Translations under genes and position numbers: made by a program | Shown here: positions 25,554-34,231 of the stretch, piece after piece | How the letters are laid out: each line of letters begins with the position of its first letter | How positions within the stretch are numbered: the stretch's first letter is position 1 | Assembly: GCA_021812735.1 (NCBI GenBank) | Contig: JAKAMV010000006.1 | Span: 1 to 41,645, forward strand | DNA from: Chloroflexota bacterium | Lineage (GTDB): Bacteria > Chloroflexota > Limnocylindria > Limnocylindrales > CSP1-4 | Direction: 5' to 3' | Length of the DNA: 41,645 bases | Notes under the pieces: generated by a model | Databases searched by the model: none | Seen by the model: the letters and a program-made list of their open reading frames with translations, nothing else | What the model was told of the DNA's origin: nothing

Positions 25554-26090
25554 ATGATGTCAAGCACCGCGGTCCTGAGCGCCCTCCGGCGCGTCAATGC
25601 CTCCGTCGGGGTCATGCTGCCCCTCTCCATTCTCCTGACGCTGCGCTCGTACCTCGAGCAGTGGTACGTGGCCTGGCCTTGGTTCGCGCTGCTTGCCGGC
25701 TGGTGCCTCGTCGGGCCGACGCTCGCGTTCCGCGAGATGCGGAAGGCCAAGCCGACCCGCCTGCAGGCCGCCAAGACGGAGTACGACCGGACGCAGACCC
25801 TGGGGTTCGTGCTCATGCTTGCGCCCATCCTGCTCACGCCCGTTGACAACGGTTGGTCAATCGCGACCGGAGTCCTGGTCATCGCGGCGGTGGCCGTCGA
25901 GCTCGTCCGGGGCGACCTGTGGGTCTACGACCCGCGCCACGTGGCACCGGTGTGGAGGGTAGAGACCTCCAGGAACGAGGTGGTCTGGGTCGTGGGCCGC
26001 GCCAAGCCTGAGGCCGGCAAGCCGTTCTGGGCTCATGAGGCGCTCACTGGCGACGGCCTTCTCGCAGCACAGCCGAGGAACATGGAGTGA
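25554..26090 (+). CDS. Membrane protein, KwaA-like
   Basis: 178 residues with about four membrane helices: around 20-35, 40-58 (WPWFALLAGWCLVGPTLAF), 85-98 (LGFVLMLAPILLTP) and 103-118. A short soluble C-terminus follows (VVWVVGRAKPEAGKPFW). The start codon follows GAGGCGAG. It overlaps the next gene by 4 bp (GTGA). A small four-helix membrane protein directly upstream of a DUF4868-like protein is the gene arrangement of the Kiwa anti-phage system, in which KwaA senses at the membrane and KwaB acts on DNA. Sequence similarity alone is not enough to prove it. Confidence 0.55.
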   Translation: MMSSTAVLSALRRVNASVGVMLPLSILLTLRSYLEQWYVAWPWFALLAGWCLVGPTLAFREMRKAKPTRLQAAKTEYDRTQTLGFVLMLAPILLTPVDNGWSIATGVLVIAAVAVELVRGDLWVYDPRHVAPVWRVETSRNEVVWVVGRAKPEAGKPFWAHEALTGDGLLAAQPRNME

Positions 26091-27460
26091 CCGAGCGACT
26101 GCCGCCGAGCACCCACTTCGACTTCGACACGCTCGAGCGCCTGCTCTCGGATCCCGACTCGGATGTCGATGTGGTCATCGCGTCGCGCCGGAGCGACGCG
26201 GATGTCCCGGAGGCCTGGAAGGTCGTGCTCCCGAGCGCCGACGCGGAGCGGACCGCCAACGCGGCCAGGGTGTTCGCGAACCGCCAGCGCGAGCGCAACG
26301 TCGTTCCCCACCTCCCGTGGGCTGCTGACGAGGCTCGCTCGGGCAGTCTCGGCGAGCTCGACACGGGACTGCTCGAGGCCGTCATGGGTGCCGCCTGGCG
26401 CCTTGCAGGGACGCCGTCCATGCGGTACTCGAGGCTCTACGCCCTCGTGATCCGCGGGAAGGACGCAGTGGACGCCGGGCCCGCGGACTTGGCGGACGGC
26501 CCGCGCCTCCCGGACCACACCGCGGTCCTCGCCCGTGTGGGCAGCCCGTGGCGGCAGGTGGACCAGGTCGAGCACCAGCGCGCGTACCGCCTCACCGCCG
26601 AGAACAAGCTCGATCCGCTGGACGGGGTCATCGTCCTCGACGGCGTGTTCGACCTCCTCGCGCTCGGAGACCGGTACCTCGCGCTCGACTACGCCGCCTT
26701 CGAGGCGACGCTCAGCAGCCCGGAGAGCCGGCGGCTCGAGAACGAGCGCGCGACCGCTGAACTGAAGGGCCTCTTCAAGCACGATCAGGCGGGTGTCGAC
26801 AGGGCGATGGGCGACCCGCGGTTCGCCGCCCGGGTCCGGCGCATCCTCCAGCAGGGCGGGTTCCTCCGCCGCGACCAGATGCCCGGGATCGAGGACGCCA
26901 TCCGCGACTACCGGCTGACCGTCAGCGTCGATCCGATCGACAACGCCCTCCGGCTCCCCGGTCGGCAGTCGGCCAGGTGGGACGGCCTCCGCGTCGCCGA
27001 GGATGCCTACGTCACCGGCGCGGTGAGCGGGTGGCACTACGAGGCACCCACGAAGACCAGGTGGCGGCGTCTCGTCGTGCTCGACGTCATCCGCGGCGAG
27101 AATGGCCAGATCGCGGGGCTGGTGACCGAGGCCGGCCCTGTCGCTGTGGCCGAGGCGATCGCCGATATCAACGCCGGCCGGGTCGGCTACGTCGTCGCGA
27201 CGGACTCGGAAGTGGTCGCGGTGGAGGTCGTGCGGCAGGACGGCAACCTCGTCCTCTGGGCGTCCACGTCCGATGACGACGGCGCGAACCTGCTCGCGGA
27301 ATTGAAGCCAATCCCGCCGGGGATGGCAGCCCGTCTCGGGCTGCCGGCGCCTCCGGAAGCTGCCGGCCGCGGCGCGCGTGCCGCGGCGTCTCCTCGCGAA
27401 CGCGCTCGACGGCCGAGGGCCGATGGCGCGGCCGACCGAGGCCTGACGCCTTCAGGTTGA
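26087..27460 (+). CDS. KwaB-like (DUF4868-like) protein with DUF3892-like C-terminus
   Basis: 457 residues from GTG 26087. Residues about 85-300 fit the DUF4868 pattern of KwaB: a hydrophobic segment (RYSRLYALVIRG), then AENKLDPLDGVIVLDGVFDLLALGDRYLALDYAAFEATL, which carries the paired 'purpose/parameter' strands and the FE segment. Residues about 304-402 resemble DUF3892 (YVTGAVSGWHYE, VLDVIRGENGQIAGLV, GRVGYVVATDS, ASTSDDDGANLLAELKPIP). The last 55 residues are Ala/Arg-rich. KwaB proteins usually lack the DUF3892 extension. The tight overlap with a small membrane protein supports a Kiwa-type pair. Confidence 0.5.
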   Translation: MTERLPPSTHFDFDTLERLLSDPDSDVDVVIASRRSDADVPEAWKVVLPSADAERTANAARVFANRQRERNVVPHLPWAADEARSGSLGELDTGLLEAVMGAAWRLAGTPSMRYSRLYALVIRGKDAVDAGPADLADGPRLPDHTAVLARVGSPWRQVDQVEHQRAYRLTAENKLDPLDGVIVLDGVFDLLALGDRYLALDYAAFEATLSSPESRRLENERATAELKGLFKHDQAGVDRAMGDPRFAARVRRILQQGGFLRRDQMPGIEDAIRDYRLTVSVDPIDNALRLPGRQSARWDGLRVAEDAYVTGAVSGWHYEAPTKTRWRRLVVLDVIRGENGQIAGLVTEAGPVAVAEAIADINAGRVGYVVATDSEVVAVEVVRQDGNLVLWASTSDDDGANLLAELKPIPPGMAARLGLPAPPEAAGRGARAAASPRERARRPRADGAADRGLTPSG

Positions 27461-27616
27461 CGCCCGCCCTGGCAGCGGGCCGACGGCGCCCAAGCGGGCG
27501 CTTCCGGCCGCTGCGGCAGCGCCGGTCAGGACGGAGCGGCACGGGCGGCTGAACCCGAGTCCACGGCGGACGGGAGCCTCTGCAGGACTACGACAGCCCG
27601 GTAGGCTTGGCTCGCC

Positions 27617-30600
27617 GTGGAGATCCCCCATCCGTCACGCCTCCTGCTCGCTGCCGCCCGGCTCCTGCCTGCGAACGCGAGCGCGACTGTCCGCCTCGAC
27701 GCGCTCCGCGCGAGCCCGGGGACGGTGGAGCCGCTCTACGGCAGGCGGGGCTGGGTCGACCGGGCGGTCGAGGCCGTCTGCCCGGGGGCCAGTGCGGAGG
27801 AGGACCGGCCCCCGCATCCGTTCACCGACGAGGTCGTCGGCCCGTACGGCGCCTCGGTCGTGCTGCCGGGGCCCGTGCAGGACGCCGTCTATGCGAACCG
27901 ACTGCTCCTGGCGGCCCTCTACCTCGACCGCAGGCGCCTCAGGGGCCGCCGCACGGAGCGGCTCGCCGCGCGCGTCGCCGCCGTGCTTGCGGTCGCCGGG
28001 GCCACGAGCGACCGGGCCGGCCTCGGGCCGTACCTCGCTCCCGAGCGGACGCGGCGGATCGTCCTCCCGCGCCACGCCGACCGCAGCCGTCTTGAGGCGG
28101 CGATCTCGTGGGCTGCCGATGAACTTCGACTGATCGACGGGGCGAACGACGCCATGGGCTGGCTGGCGACCGGGTCGCGGAGAGTCGCGACCGAGACGCC
28201 GGACGGGTGGCTCATCGAGGCGCCTGAGCTCCTCCTCGTCCAGGTCAACGAGCTGATCGCGGCCGAGTTCGTCGAGCGAGACGCCGTCGACGACCTGCTG
28301 GCGCGCTACGGGCGGGCTCTCGGCGATGCGGTCCGCGAGTCGGTCGCACGCATGGGCGCCCGGTCGGCGCATCGTCTCCGCAGGTCCGCGGGGGTCGAGG
28401 CCTTCACGATGGGCGATGACTCCCGGCTCCTCCTGGCCGTCCTCAACGACCCGCTCGCCCCGCCCTGGGACAGCGAGGACGGGCTCCGCCCGATCGACGG
28501 CGCTGTTGCCGAAGCCCTCGCGGCCGCAGGTCCCCACGACGTGGCCCTCGCGGTCGGCCAGCCACTGGCGGCGCCCTACTTCGCGCAACCGGGTGGCGGC
28601 GCCGGGCCGTTCGCCCTCGGCATGGCCGCCTCCGACCTGGACGTGCTCTCGCGCTGGGCCGACCGGACGCCGCTCGGGCTGCTTCGCTTCGCGCGTTCCG
28701 CCGCCGCCGCCCGCGACCGGGGCGACGTGGTCCGGTTCAGCACGCTGGACGAGTTCGTGCTCTACCTCCAGCTCGGAGAGCGTCACCCCCAGCCCCCGTC
28801 CGGGTCGGGTTTCGTGCTCCTCGTCGAGCCGGGGACGGCCGAGCCACTGCGGAGGCTCGTCGCGCGCGAGACGGGGATGGCGGCCGTGCACCCCCCGGGC
28901 TACCGCGGCGTGGCCGCGGGAACCAAGCGGTACCGGACAGCCCGCCTCCCTGTCATCGTCCCGCCGGCCGCCTACGACCCGTCGGCCAGGATCGTCGCGG
29001 CCGGGCGTCTCGAGGTCTGGTTCCGCCCAGACGGCGGCGACGAAGCCGGCGTGCTGGCAGACGTGGTCGACTCGCTCGCCACCGCCTTCGCGCTGCTCCC
29101 GGCCGACTTGCCCGGCTGCATGCCGGATGTCGCCGGTTCGATGGCCGTCCTCGTGTCCGACGACCGGGCATCATCCGACGCCCCGCTCGACGAGGAAGGC
29201 CGCCCTCCGATCCTGAGCGGCGGCATCGAGAAGGACGGGACCGCCCACCTCGCGCTCGAGCCGGGCTTCGCCGAGGTCGCCGGCCAGGCCGACAACGAGG
29301 CCGACCGGTACCTGGTCGAGGCCGTCCTGCGCATGGTGTACGACCTCGCCGGGGACCCGCGGGACGCGGGGGAGGCCGTCGAGGCGGTGCTCCCGATCGG
29401 CCGCAGGCGGCTCATCGGCATGCCGGCAGGCGACCTCGCCGACCTGCTCGGGCCCCCCGACGTCCGGCCCTGGCGGCCCGTGTCGGAGGCGGAGGTCGCG
29501 CGCTGGGATGACACGCTCACAGAGGAGGCACTCGCCCCGCACGTCCGCGAGGCTGGCCCGCGCGCTCTGATCAACGCCGCTGTGGAGCACCTGGTCGAGC
29601 GCATGGCGTCCGGCCTCGCGGAGCTCGATCGCGACGCCGCGCTCCTGCGGGCGGTCGAGCTCGTGGAGTCGGCCCACCGGGAGGAGGCCCTCGTCCACAG
29701 CCGGCTCGTGAGCGCCCCGCTGGTCTTCGGGGAGGAGGATGACGAGGTCCTGCGGCTGCGCCGAGACCTGCAGCGGATCCCGAGGTCCGCGGTATCGGCC
29801 CGGTACCTCGTCGAGTGCGTCGCGGCCACACCATCCACTGGCGGAACCCCGTGCTCCGACAGGGCCGCCGAGGAGCTCACGGCCCTCGCGTCCCTCGTGA
29901 CGGAACTCGGCCTCGCGAGCGACCGCGCGTGGCTCGGCGGCGGGCGGGTCCGCGCCGCCTTCGACACCGGCGGCCGCCTCCATGTCGAAGTGAGGCCGAT
30001 CCAAGCGCAGTACGCCGCCGCCGCCGAGCGCTGGCAGCGCGGCGAGGCGTCGCGCGCGTACGACGAGTGGTGGCACTTCGCGCCCGACCACGAGGTCCAA
30101 CTCGACGCCCGGAGCCTCGAGCTCGACGCGGCCTGGCGCGGCGAGTTCGGCTACGCCCTGTCCGAGGTCCTCCTCATGATGAACGGGGCGCTCCTCGCCG
30201 CCGACGACCGGAGGGTGTCCGTGGCGGTAATCGACCGGGCCGGCCTGCTCGACGAGATCGCCGAGAGGAAGGGGATGGCGCGCGGGCTCGCCGACCGGAT
30301 CCTGTCCGATCTCACGCTGACCCCGCGGGCACGGATCTCAGAGGCGCCGCCGGGATTCCGGCAGGAGGACGTCTTCCCGTGGCGGTTCAACCGCGCGTAC
30401 TCGTACGTCCGCCGCCCCTTCGTCGCCGCCGGGAGGCCAGGCGACCCACAGATCGCGTTCGGCACGCGCCACCTGGTCCATGCCGGGCGCCACCTCTTCA
30501 GCCTTGTCGGCGGCGGCAGCCTGCGGGCGCGCACGAGCGGCCTGAGGACCCTGATGGGCGCGATCGCAGCCGAGCGGGCCCGAGCTCTCGTGGAGGACGT

Positions 30601-31033
30601 GGCCGGCGCGTGCCGGGCCGCCGGCATGACGGCGCGCACAGGCGTGCGCAAGGCCGGCGGCGGGAGAATCGGGGCGCCCGGCCCCGACCTCGGCGACATC
30701 GACGTGCTCGCCCTCGACCCCCGCCGGCGGCGGGTCCTCGCGATCGAGTGCAAGTCGAGCGCCGCCGCGCGCACCCCATGGGAGCTGGCCTCGGAGTCCA
30801 AGGAATTCATCAGGCCTGGCGGCCACCTCGAGCGCCATGACCGGCGGGTCGAGTGGCTCCGAGTGAACCGGGGCGCGGTCGCGCGCGACTTCGACGCCGA
30901 GCTCAGGGGCTGGGAGTTCGTCGGCCTCCTGGTCACCGACATGCCGATCCCTACCGCCTTCGGATCGCCACGCCGCCCGATCCGGATCGTCGATCTCGCG
31001 GCCCTGCGCAAGGAGCTCGAAGCTGACGCCTGA
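27617..31033 (+). CDS. Large protein of unknown function with C-terminal PD-(D/E)xK nuclease
   Basis: 1138 residues from GTG 27617, without a convincing ribosome-binding site. Most of the chain is unrecognised alpha/beta and helical sequence with no P-loop that I can see. Residues about 1015-1110 form a nuclease core: a helix with an ARALVEDV start, GDIDVLALDPRRRRVLAIECKSS (D1029, E1044, K1046), then a long helix and GWEFVGLLVTD. This is the NERD/restriction-like arrangement. The gene follows the Kiwa-like pair after 156 bp in which I see no gene, so it may be a separate transcript. A giant nuclease-tailed protein in a defence island suggests an uncharacterised single-gene defence system. Confidence 0.6.
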   Translation: MEIPHPSRLLLAAARLLPANASATVRLDALRASPGTVEPLYGRRGWVDRAVEAVCPGASAEEDRPPHPFTDEVVGPYGASVVLPGPVQDAVYANRLLLAALYLDRRRLRGRRTERLAARVAAVLAVAGATSDRAGLGPYLAPERTRRIVLPRHADRSRLEAAISWAADELRLIDGANDAMGWLATGSRRVATETPDGWLIEAPELLLVQVNELIAAEFVERDAVDDLLARYGRALGDAVRESVARMGARSAHRLRRSAGVEAFTMGDDSRLLLAVLNDPLAPPWDSEDGLRPIDGAVAEALAAAGPHDVALAVGQPLAAPYFAQPGGGAGPFALGMAASDLDVLSRWADRTPLGLLRFARSAAAARDRGDVVRFSTLDEFVLYLQLGERHPQPPSGSGFVLLVEPGTAEPLRRLVARETGMAAVHPPGYRGVAAGTKRYRTARLPVIVPPAAYDPSARIVAAGRLEVWFRPDGGDEAGVLADVVDSLATAFALLPADLPGCMPDVAGSMAVLVSDDRASSDAPLDEEGRPPILSGGIEKDGTAHLALEPGFAEVAGQADNEADRYLVEAVLRMVYDLAGDPRDAGEAVEAVLPIGRRRLIGMPAGDLADLLGPPDVRPWRPVSEAEVARWDDTLTEEALAPHVREAGPRALINAAVEHLVERMASGLAELDRDAALLRAVELVESAHREEALVHSRLVSAPLVFGEEDDEVLRLRRDLQRIPRSAVSARYLVECVAATPSTGGTPCSDRAAEELTALASLVTELGLASDRAWLGGGRVRAAFDTGGRLHVEVRPIQAQYAAAAERWQRGEASRAYDEWWHFAPDHEVQLDARSLELDAAWRGEFGYALSEVLLMMNGALLAADDRRVSVAVIDRAGLLDEIAERKGMARGLADRILSDLTLTPRARISEAPPGFRQEDVFPWRFNRAYSYVRRPFVAAGRPGDPQIAFGTRHLVHAGRHLFSLVGGGSLRARTSGLRTLMGAIAAERARALVEDVAGACRAAGMTARTGVRKAGGGRIGAPGPDLGDIDVLALDPRRRRVLAIECKSSAAARTPWELASESKEFIRPGGHLERHDRRVEWLRVNRGAVARDFDAELRGWEFVGLLVTDMPIPTAFGSPRRPIRIVDLAALRKELEADA

Positions 31034-31511
31034 CTCCGATTGCCCAGGGCATGCGGCGGCCGGCGGGGGAGTTGCGGGCTGCGGGAGGGTTCCACCCCCG
31101 TGCGAGACGACGCCAAGCGCTACCCGATTGCGGTTGTCACACCTCGGGGACGACCCGCTGCCCTTGCTCGCCTCGGCTCCGCTCGGCTCGACGCCCGCCT
31201 CGGAGGGTCGAGGCCCCGTCGGCCAGCGGCGTGACCGCCCGCCGGTCATGCGCGCACGCCGACGGCGCCGCATCTCCGCCGTCCGGAGCGGGGCCCCGGG
31301 CAGGCTGCCACCAGCCACTTATCCGCCGCTTATGCTCGATAGGCGCTGGCGGCTGCTCTTGTATCGACCGCCCAGTGTCAAGGAGGCGGCCGCACCCTGT
31401 GCCCGGCGCGAGCGCCGCCTCTCGATCGAACTTGTCGCGGTCCGCCGTGCCCCGTTGCGGGCTCGACCGCCACAGCGGCGACGCGCGCTGTCCCACGCGT
31501 TCGGGCCTTCG
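31034..31511. other. Intergenic region without a supported gene
   Basis: The 478 bp after the large nuclease gene contain only arginine-rich frames that look like shadows. An 8-bp inverted repeat, GAGGCGGC (31383-31390) and GCCGCCTC (31414-31421), could form a hairpin with a 23-nt loop. No tRNA or insertion sequence is seen. Confidence 0.5.
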
Positions 31512-31719
31512 TCAGTCGCCAGGCCTGGCGTCGAACGACGAGGCGATCGCGGCCTCCAGATCCTCGCCGACCAGCTCGCCTGTACGCTCGAGAATCGTCG
31601 CGAAGGAGGCGACCGAGTCGAGGCGCGCGGCCACGATCGAGGTCGCAGCCTCGCGCGCATCTTCGAGGAGCCGCGCGATCGCCTCGCCCTGTTCTGCCTT
31701 GAGGGACTCGGGGGCTCCC
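31512..31719 (-). pseudogene. C-terminal remnant resembling a peptidase M41 (FtsH-type) tail
   Basis: A 68-codon fragment with clear coding character and no usable start, bounded upstream by an in-frame TAG at 31722-31720. It reads ESLKAEQGEAIARLLEDA, then a segment ending ERTGELVGEDLEAAIA, before the TGA at 31514-31512. The pattern of a helix of A/I residues, a second helix, and LxGEDLEAAI matches the C-terminal end of FtsH-like M41 peptidases. None of the AAA or protease motifs are present. It looks like the last piece of a deleted gene. Confidence 0.45.
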
Positions 31720-31782
31720 TAGAGACCGCAGCGGCGGAGCGGGTCGGGACCTGGGCGCACAACAAGCCGATGGGGGATCTGG

Positions 31783-32190
31783 ATGTCGTTTCGGTGGCCG
31801 GGTTACCGCGATCTCAAGCAGCAGCTTGGCGAGCTTGGCGCAGCCAGCCAGCTCGTGGAAGTTGCTGTCCAGGAGATGCTCGCTTCAGGCGCCGCGACTG
31901 GCGACTCGGCTGCCCACGTGCAATCCCTTGCGGTCAAGCACTCCAACACTGTCAACGCGCAGGACCCCGGGGTCGTTCGCGGCCACGTTGCCCGCTTGTA
32001 CATCGTCACGGTGAACAGCGCCCTCGAGCGTTATCTGCGTGATCTCTGGGAGCACCATCCAAACTGGAAGCGGCTCGGCGCAGGCTCTTCGGCGTCCAGC
32101 CGCGCGAAGCGCTCCAGCATCTTCTTGCCGTTGGCGATCTCGCTCGCGGCAGTGTCGCGCCGCTTCGCCCGACCGGTGCGCTCCGCGTAG
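31783..32190 (+). pseudogene. 5' fragment of a HEPN-like gene, truncated at a recombination joint
   Basis: Starts at ATG 31783 with GGGGGAT 5-6 nt upstream. The first about 95 residues (MSFRWPGYRDLKQQLGELG through VNSALERYLRDLWEHHPN) look like a real helical N-terminus, with RLYIVTVNSALERYL reminiscent of HEPN-type domains in defence proteins. After about base 32066 the frame becomes Ser/Arg/Ala-rich and is antisense to a minus-strand gene that is itself cut off at the same place. The native 3' part is missing. The HEPN assignment is tentative. Confidence 0.5.
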
Positions 32191-32378
32191 TCGGCCATGA
32201 GCGCCTCGGGCGTGCGGCCGCCCAGCTCGTAGCGTCTGATCGACGCATCGACCCAGGGGCGCTGCGGGCTGCGGGGCGTCTCGGGCTCGATCGGCGTGAT
32301 CCACTCGGCCCGCATCTGGCGGGCGAGGGCGGCCGGGCTCCGGATGCCGGTCCGCAGCTGGCGGGCTGACAGCACCAT
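32031..32378 (-). pseudogene. 5' fragment of an unidentified gene, truncated at the same joint
   Basis: 115 codons from ATG 32378, 7 bp after the DUF2188 stop. Residues 1-103 (MVLSARQLRTGIRSPAALAR, WVDASIRRYELGG, then NGKKMLERFARLDAEEP) have ordinary protein composition. The final dozen residues are antisense to the plus-strand fragment and appear acquired. I do not recognise the family; the helical N-terminus looks like the leader domain of a longer enzyme. The converging truncations point to a deletion or inversion breakpoint near 32066-32072. Confidence 0.5.
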
Positions 32379-32385
32379 GGCGGGA

Positions 32386-32607
32386 TCAGCCCTTCGGCGG
32401 ATGGGGGTCGTGGCCGTAGGTGTCCCGCTCGCGGATCTGGCCCGACCGGTTCTGGATGTACAGCTCGCTGCCGCCGCGGCGCGCGGTCTCCCGGGCTGCG
32501 TCGATCGCCTCCCGCTGGGTCCCGAAGGTGCGGGTGACGCGCGAGTTGCCCTCGCCGCGCTGCGCCCATCCGTCGCCATGACGCACGACCCACTGGTTCT
32601 TGCCCAT
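32386..32607 (-). CDS. DUF2188 family protein
   Basis: 73 residues from ATG 32607 (an ATG at 32619 is also in frame). The sequence KNQWVVRHGDGWAQRGEGNSRVTRTFGTQREAIDAARE is the DUF2188 signature, and the protein ends in the usual IRERDTYGHDPHPPKG. The function of the family is unknown; it is small, charged and widespread. It follows the DUF6527 gene by 32 bp on the same strand, so it may be read through from the second ubiquitin-like operon. Confidence 0.85.
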   Translation of the reverse strand: MGKNQWVVRHGDGWAQRGEGNSRVTRTFGTQREAIDAARETARRGGSELYIQNRSGQIRERDTYGHDPHPPKG

Positions 32608-32639
32608 CACGCACCCCATTTCCGATGCTCGGCTCCTGG

Positions 32640-33044
32640 TCAGTTTAGAACGCAGGTTCCAATCTCATCGACTGCACCCCATTCCTCGGGCTCGCCCTCC
32701 CAGTGCCACACACGGGACCGTCGGTGGCGCGCCCTGAACGCCTCGATTCGCCGCCTCGGCAGCTTCGGCGCCCAGACCGCCATGCCATCCCGGACCCAGT
32801 AGTGGGACTCGCAGGGGAAGGCCCAGTTGCCGATCGATGGCCACAGCGACACCCTCTCGCCGTCGAACGCCAGTCGCCAGTCGTCCGGGCTGAGCGGCGT
32901 CACCACGCGGCCGCCGCAGCCGCAGGCGCAGGCGTGGACGCACGTCGCGTACTGGACCGAGACGTACAGGACCCGTGGCTCGAGGTCGCGCGGGATGAAC
33001 TCCACGAACTGGTGCTCCAGCGGAACCGGCGGTCGGGTCAGCAT
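32640..33044 (-). CDS. DUF6527-like protein of the second Ubl operon
   Basis: 134 residues from ATG 33044, overlapping the end of the E1-like gene by 7 bp. It has a cysteine cluster (C35, C39, C41, C43 in CVHACACGCGG) that could bind zinc, followed by RVVTPLSPDDWRLAFDGERVSLWPSIGNWAFPCESHYWVRDG. This run matches the DUF6527 pattern, in which PSIGNW and the C/S-H-Y-W motif are the most conserved. DUF6527 genes accompany multiubiquitin and ThiF genes in bacterial ubiquitination-like operons and are thought to act as the Ubl-specific peptidase in place of a JAMM protease. I infer that role here; no JAMM motif is present. Confidence 0.72.
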   Translation of the reverse strand: MLTRPPVPLEHQFVEFIPRDLEPRVLYVSVQYATCVHACACGCGGRVVTPLSPDDWRLAFDGERVSLWPSIGNWAFPCESHYWVRDGMAVWAPKLPRRRIEAFRARHRRSRVWHWEGEPEEWGAVDEIGTCVLN

Positions 33045-34231
33045 CGGTCGTCGACGATGTCGTTGCCGCTGATCGTGAACAGCGTGTGCTGCTCGTCCTG
33101 CTGGTCCAGGTAGAAGCCGAGGTGCCGCTTCCACCGGAGGACGGCGAGGACGGCGGCCAGCGCGTTCAGCTCGCCGACCTGGATGTTCGCCGCGTAGAGG
33201 GCGGCGTCGTCGCCGGGGTCCTCCGTCGGGATCCAGCCGCGTCCGGACGCCGGTCGACCCGGCAGGCCTGCGGTCAGCCGGACCTGGCCGGACAGGGCGC
33301 CTCCATCGATGTCGACCCCTATGCCGGTGTCGAAGAACGGGGTCCCGTGCGCCTCGAGCCACTCCACGATCGCCCGCTTGGACGGCGACGGGTCGACGGC
33401 CAGGAACACCGCCGACATCCCCTCGAGTACCGCGACGGTGGACTCGTCGACATCGTACGGGTGGGCCAGGACGCCGTGCCGCATGCGGCTGTAGACCGCG
33501 GCGAAGTGGCTGGCCTTGTTCGGCCCACCGTCGAGGTCGGCGATCGAGGCCGCGCCAGGCGCCCTGAATGCGTTGTGCACCCGGAGGCGGTCACCGTCGT
33601 AGAGGTGGATCTCGGCGACATGCGTCTTGGCGAGCAGGTCCAGCAGGTACGAGCCCGTGCCGCCGACGCCGACGATCGCGATGGCGCCGACCTTCAACCT
33701 CTCCGACAGCGCCCCGATGCCAGCCCTCGCCGAAGCGGTGTCCTGGTAGAGGAACGGCGACCCCTCCTCTGCGGACTCGACGACCCGGAAGGAGCAGGCG
33801 GTCGCGTCCGGGTCGATCGCAGCGGCGTGCGAGCCGAGGATCGCGGCGTAGGACACCACCTTCTCGTAGACGTTCGGGTAGCCCGACGAGCCAGGTGGCT
33901 TGTGGGAGAACGAGAACCTCGCCCGGATGCCGCTGCCGAGGTCCCTGCTGACCTCGCCGTTGATGAGGCGCTCGAGGCGGTGGCCGGCGCGGTCGGAGGG
34001 CACCTCGCCCGCGAACTCGATGACGTGCGTGTCCGGCGGAGCCGCCACCTCCTCGCCGTCGACGACGGTCGTCGTCAGGCTGGACACGAGCACGCCGCGG
34101 TGCACCTGACCGTCAGGCCCGACGTAGGGGACGTCGTGGACCAGCAGGTGGCCGGCGCGGACCTCGATCGCGTAGCCCTCGCGGGCGAGGCGAGCGAGAT
34201 CCGGGCTACGACTTATCAGTGACCCGGACAT
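33038..34231 (-). CDS. E1-like ThiF adenylyltransferase with DUF6791-like N-terminus
   Basis: 397 residues from ATG 34231, overlapping the Ubl gene by 26 bp. Residues about 1-170 match the DUF6791-type domain that precedes ThiF in such operons (VHDVPYVGPDGQVHRGVLVS, HVIEFAGEVP, FSFSHKPPGSSGYPNVYEKVVSYAAIL). Residues 180-397 are a ThiF fold: GVGGTGS at 188-194, Asp212/Asp214, GMSAVFLAVD at 271-280. The only cysteines are C146 and the terminal C397, so the usual E1 catalytic cysteine and zinc cysteines are absent. It should adenylate the Ubl; how the Ubl is then passed on is unclear. No separate E2-like gene is visible. Confidence 0.78.
   Translation of the reverse strand: MSGSLISRSPDLARLAREGYAIEVRAGHLLVHDVPYVGPDGQVHRGVLVSSLTTTVVDGEEVAAPPDTHVIEFAGEVPSDRAGHRLERLINGEVSRDLGSGIRARFSFSHKPPGSSGYPNVYEKVVSYAAILGSHAAAIDPDATACSFRVVESAEEGSPFLYQDTASARAGIGALSERLKVGAIAIVGVGGTGSYLLDLLAKTHVAEIHLYDGDRLRVHNAFRAPGAASIADLDGGPNKASHFAAVYSRMRHGVLAHPYDVDESTVAVLEGMSAVFLAVDPSPSKRAIVEWLEAHGTPFFDTGIGVDIDGGALSGQVRLTAGLPGRPASGRGWIPTEDPGDDAALYAANIQVGELNALAAVLAVLRWKRHLGFYLDQQDEQHTLFTISGNDIVDDRC

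Noticed and set aside
25466..25882. Minus-strand frame whose stop overlaps the start of the gene at 25469
   Set aside because: Most of it is antisense to the KwaA-like membrane gene and lacks protein-like composition. The last roughly 20 codons might be a leader but cannot be supported.
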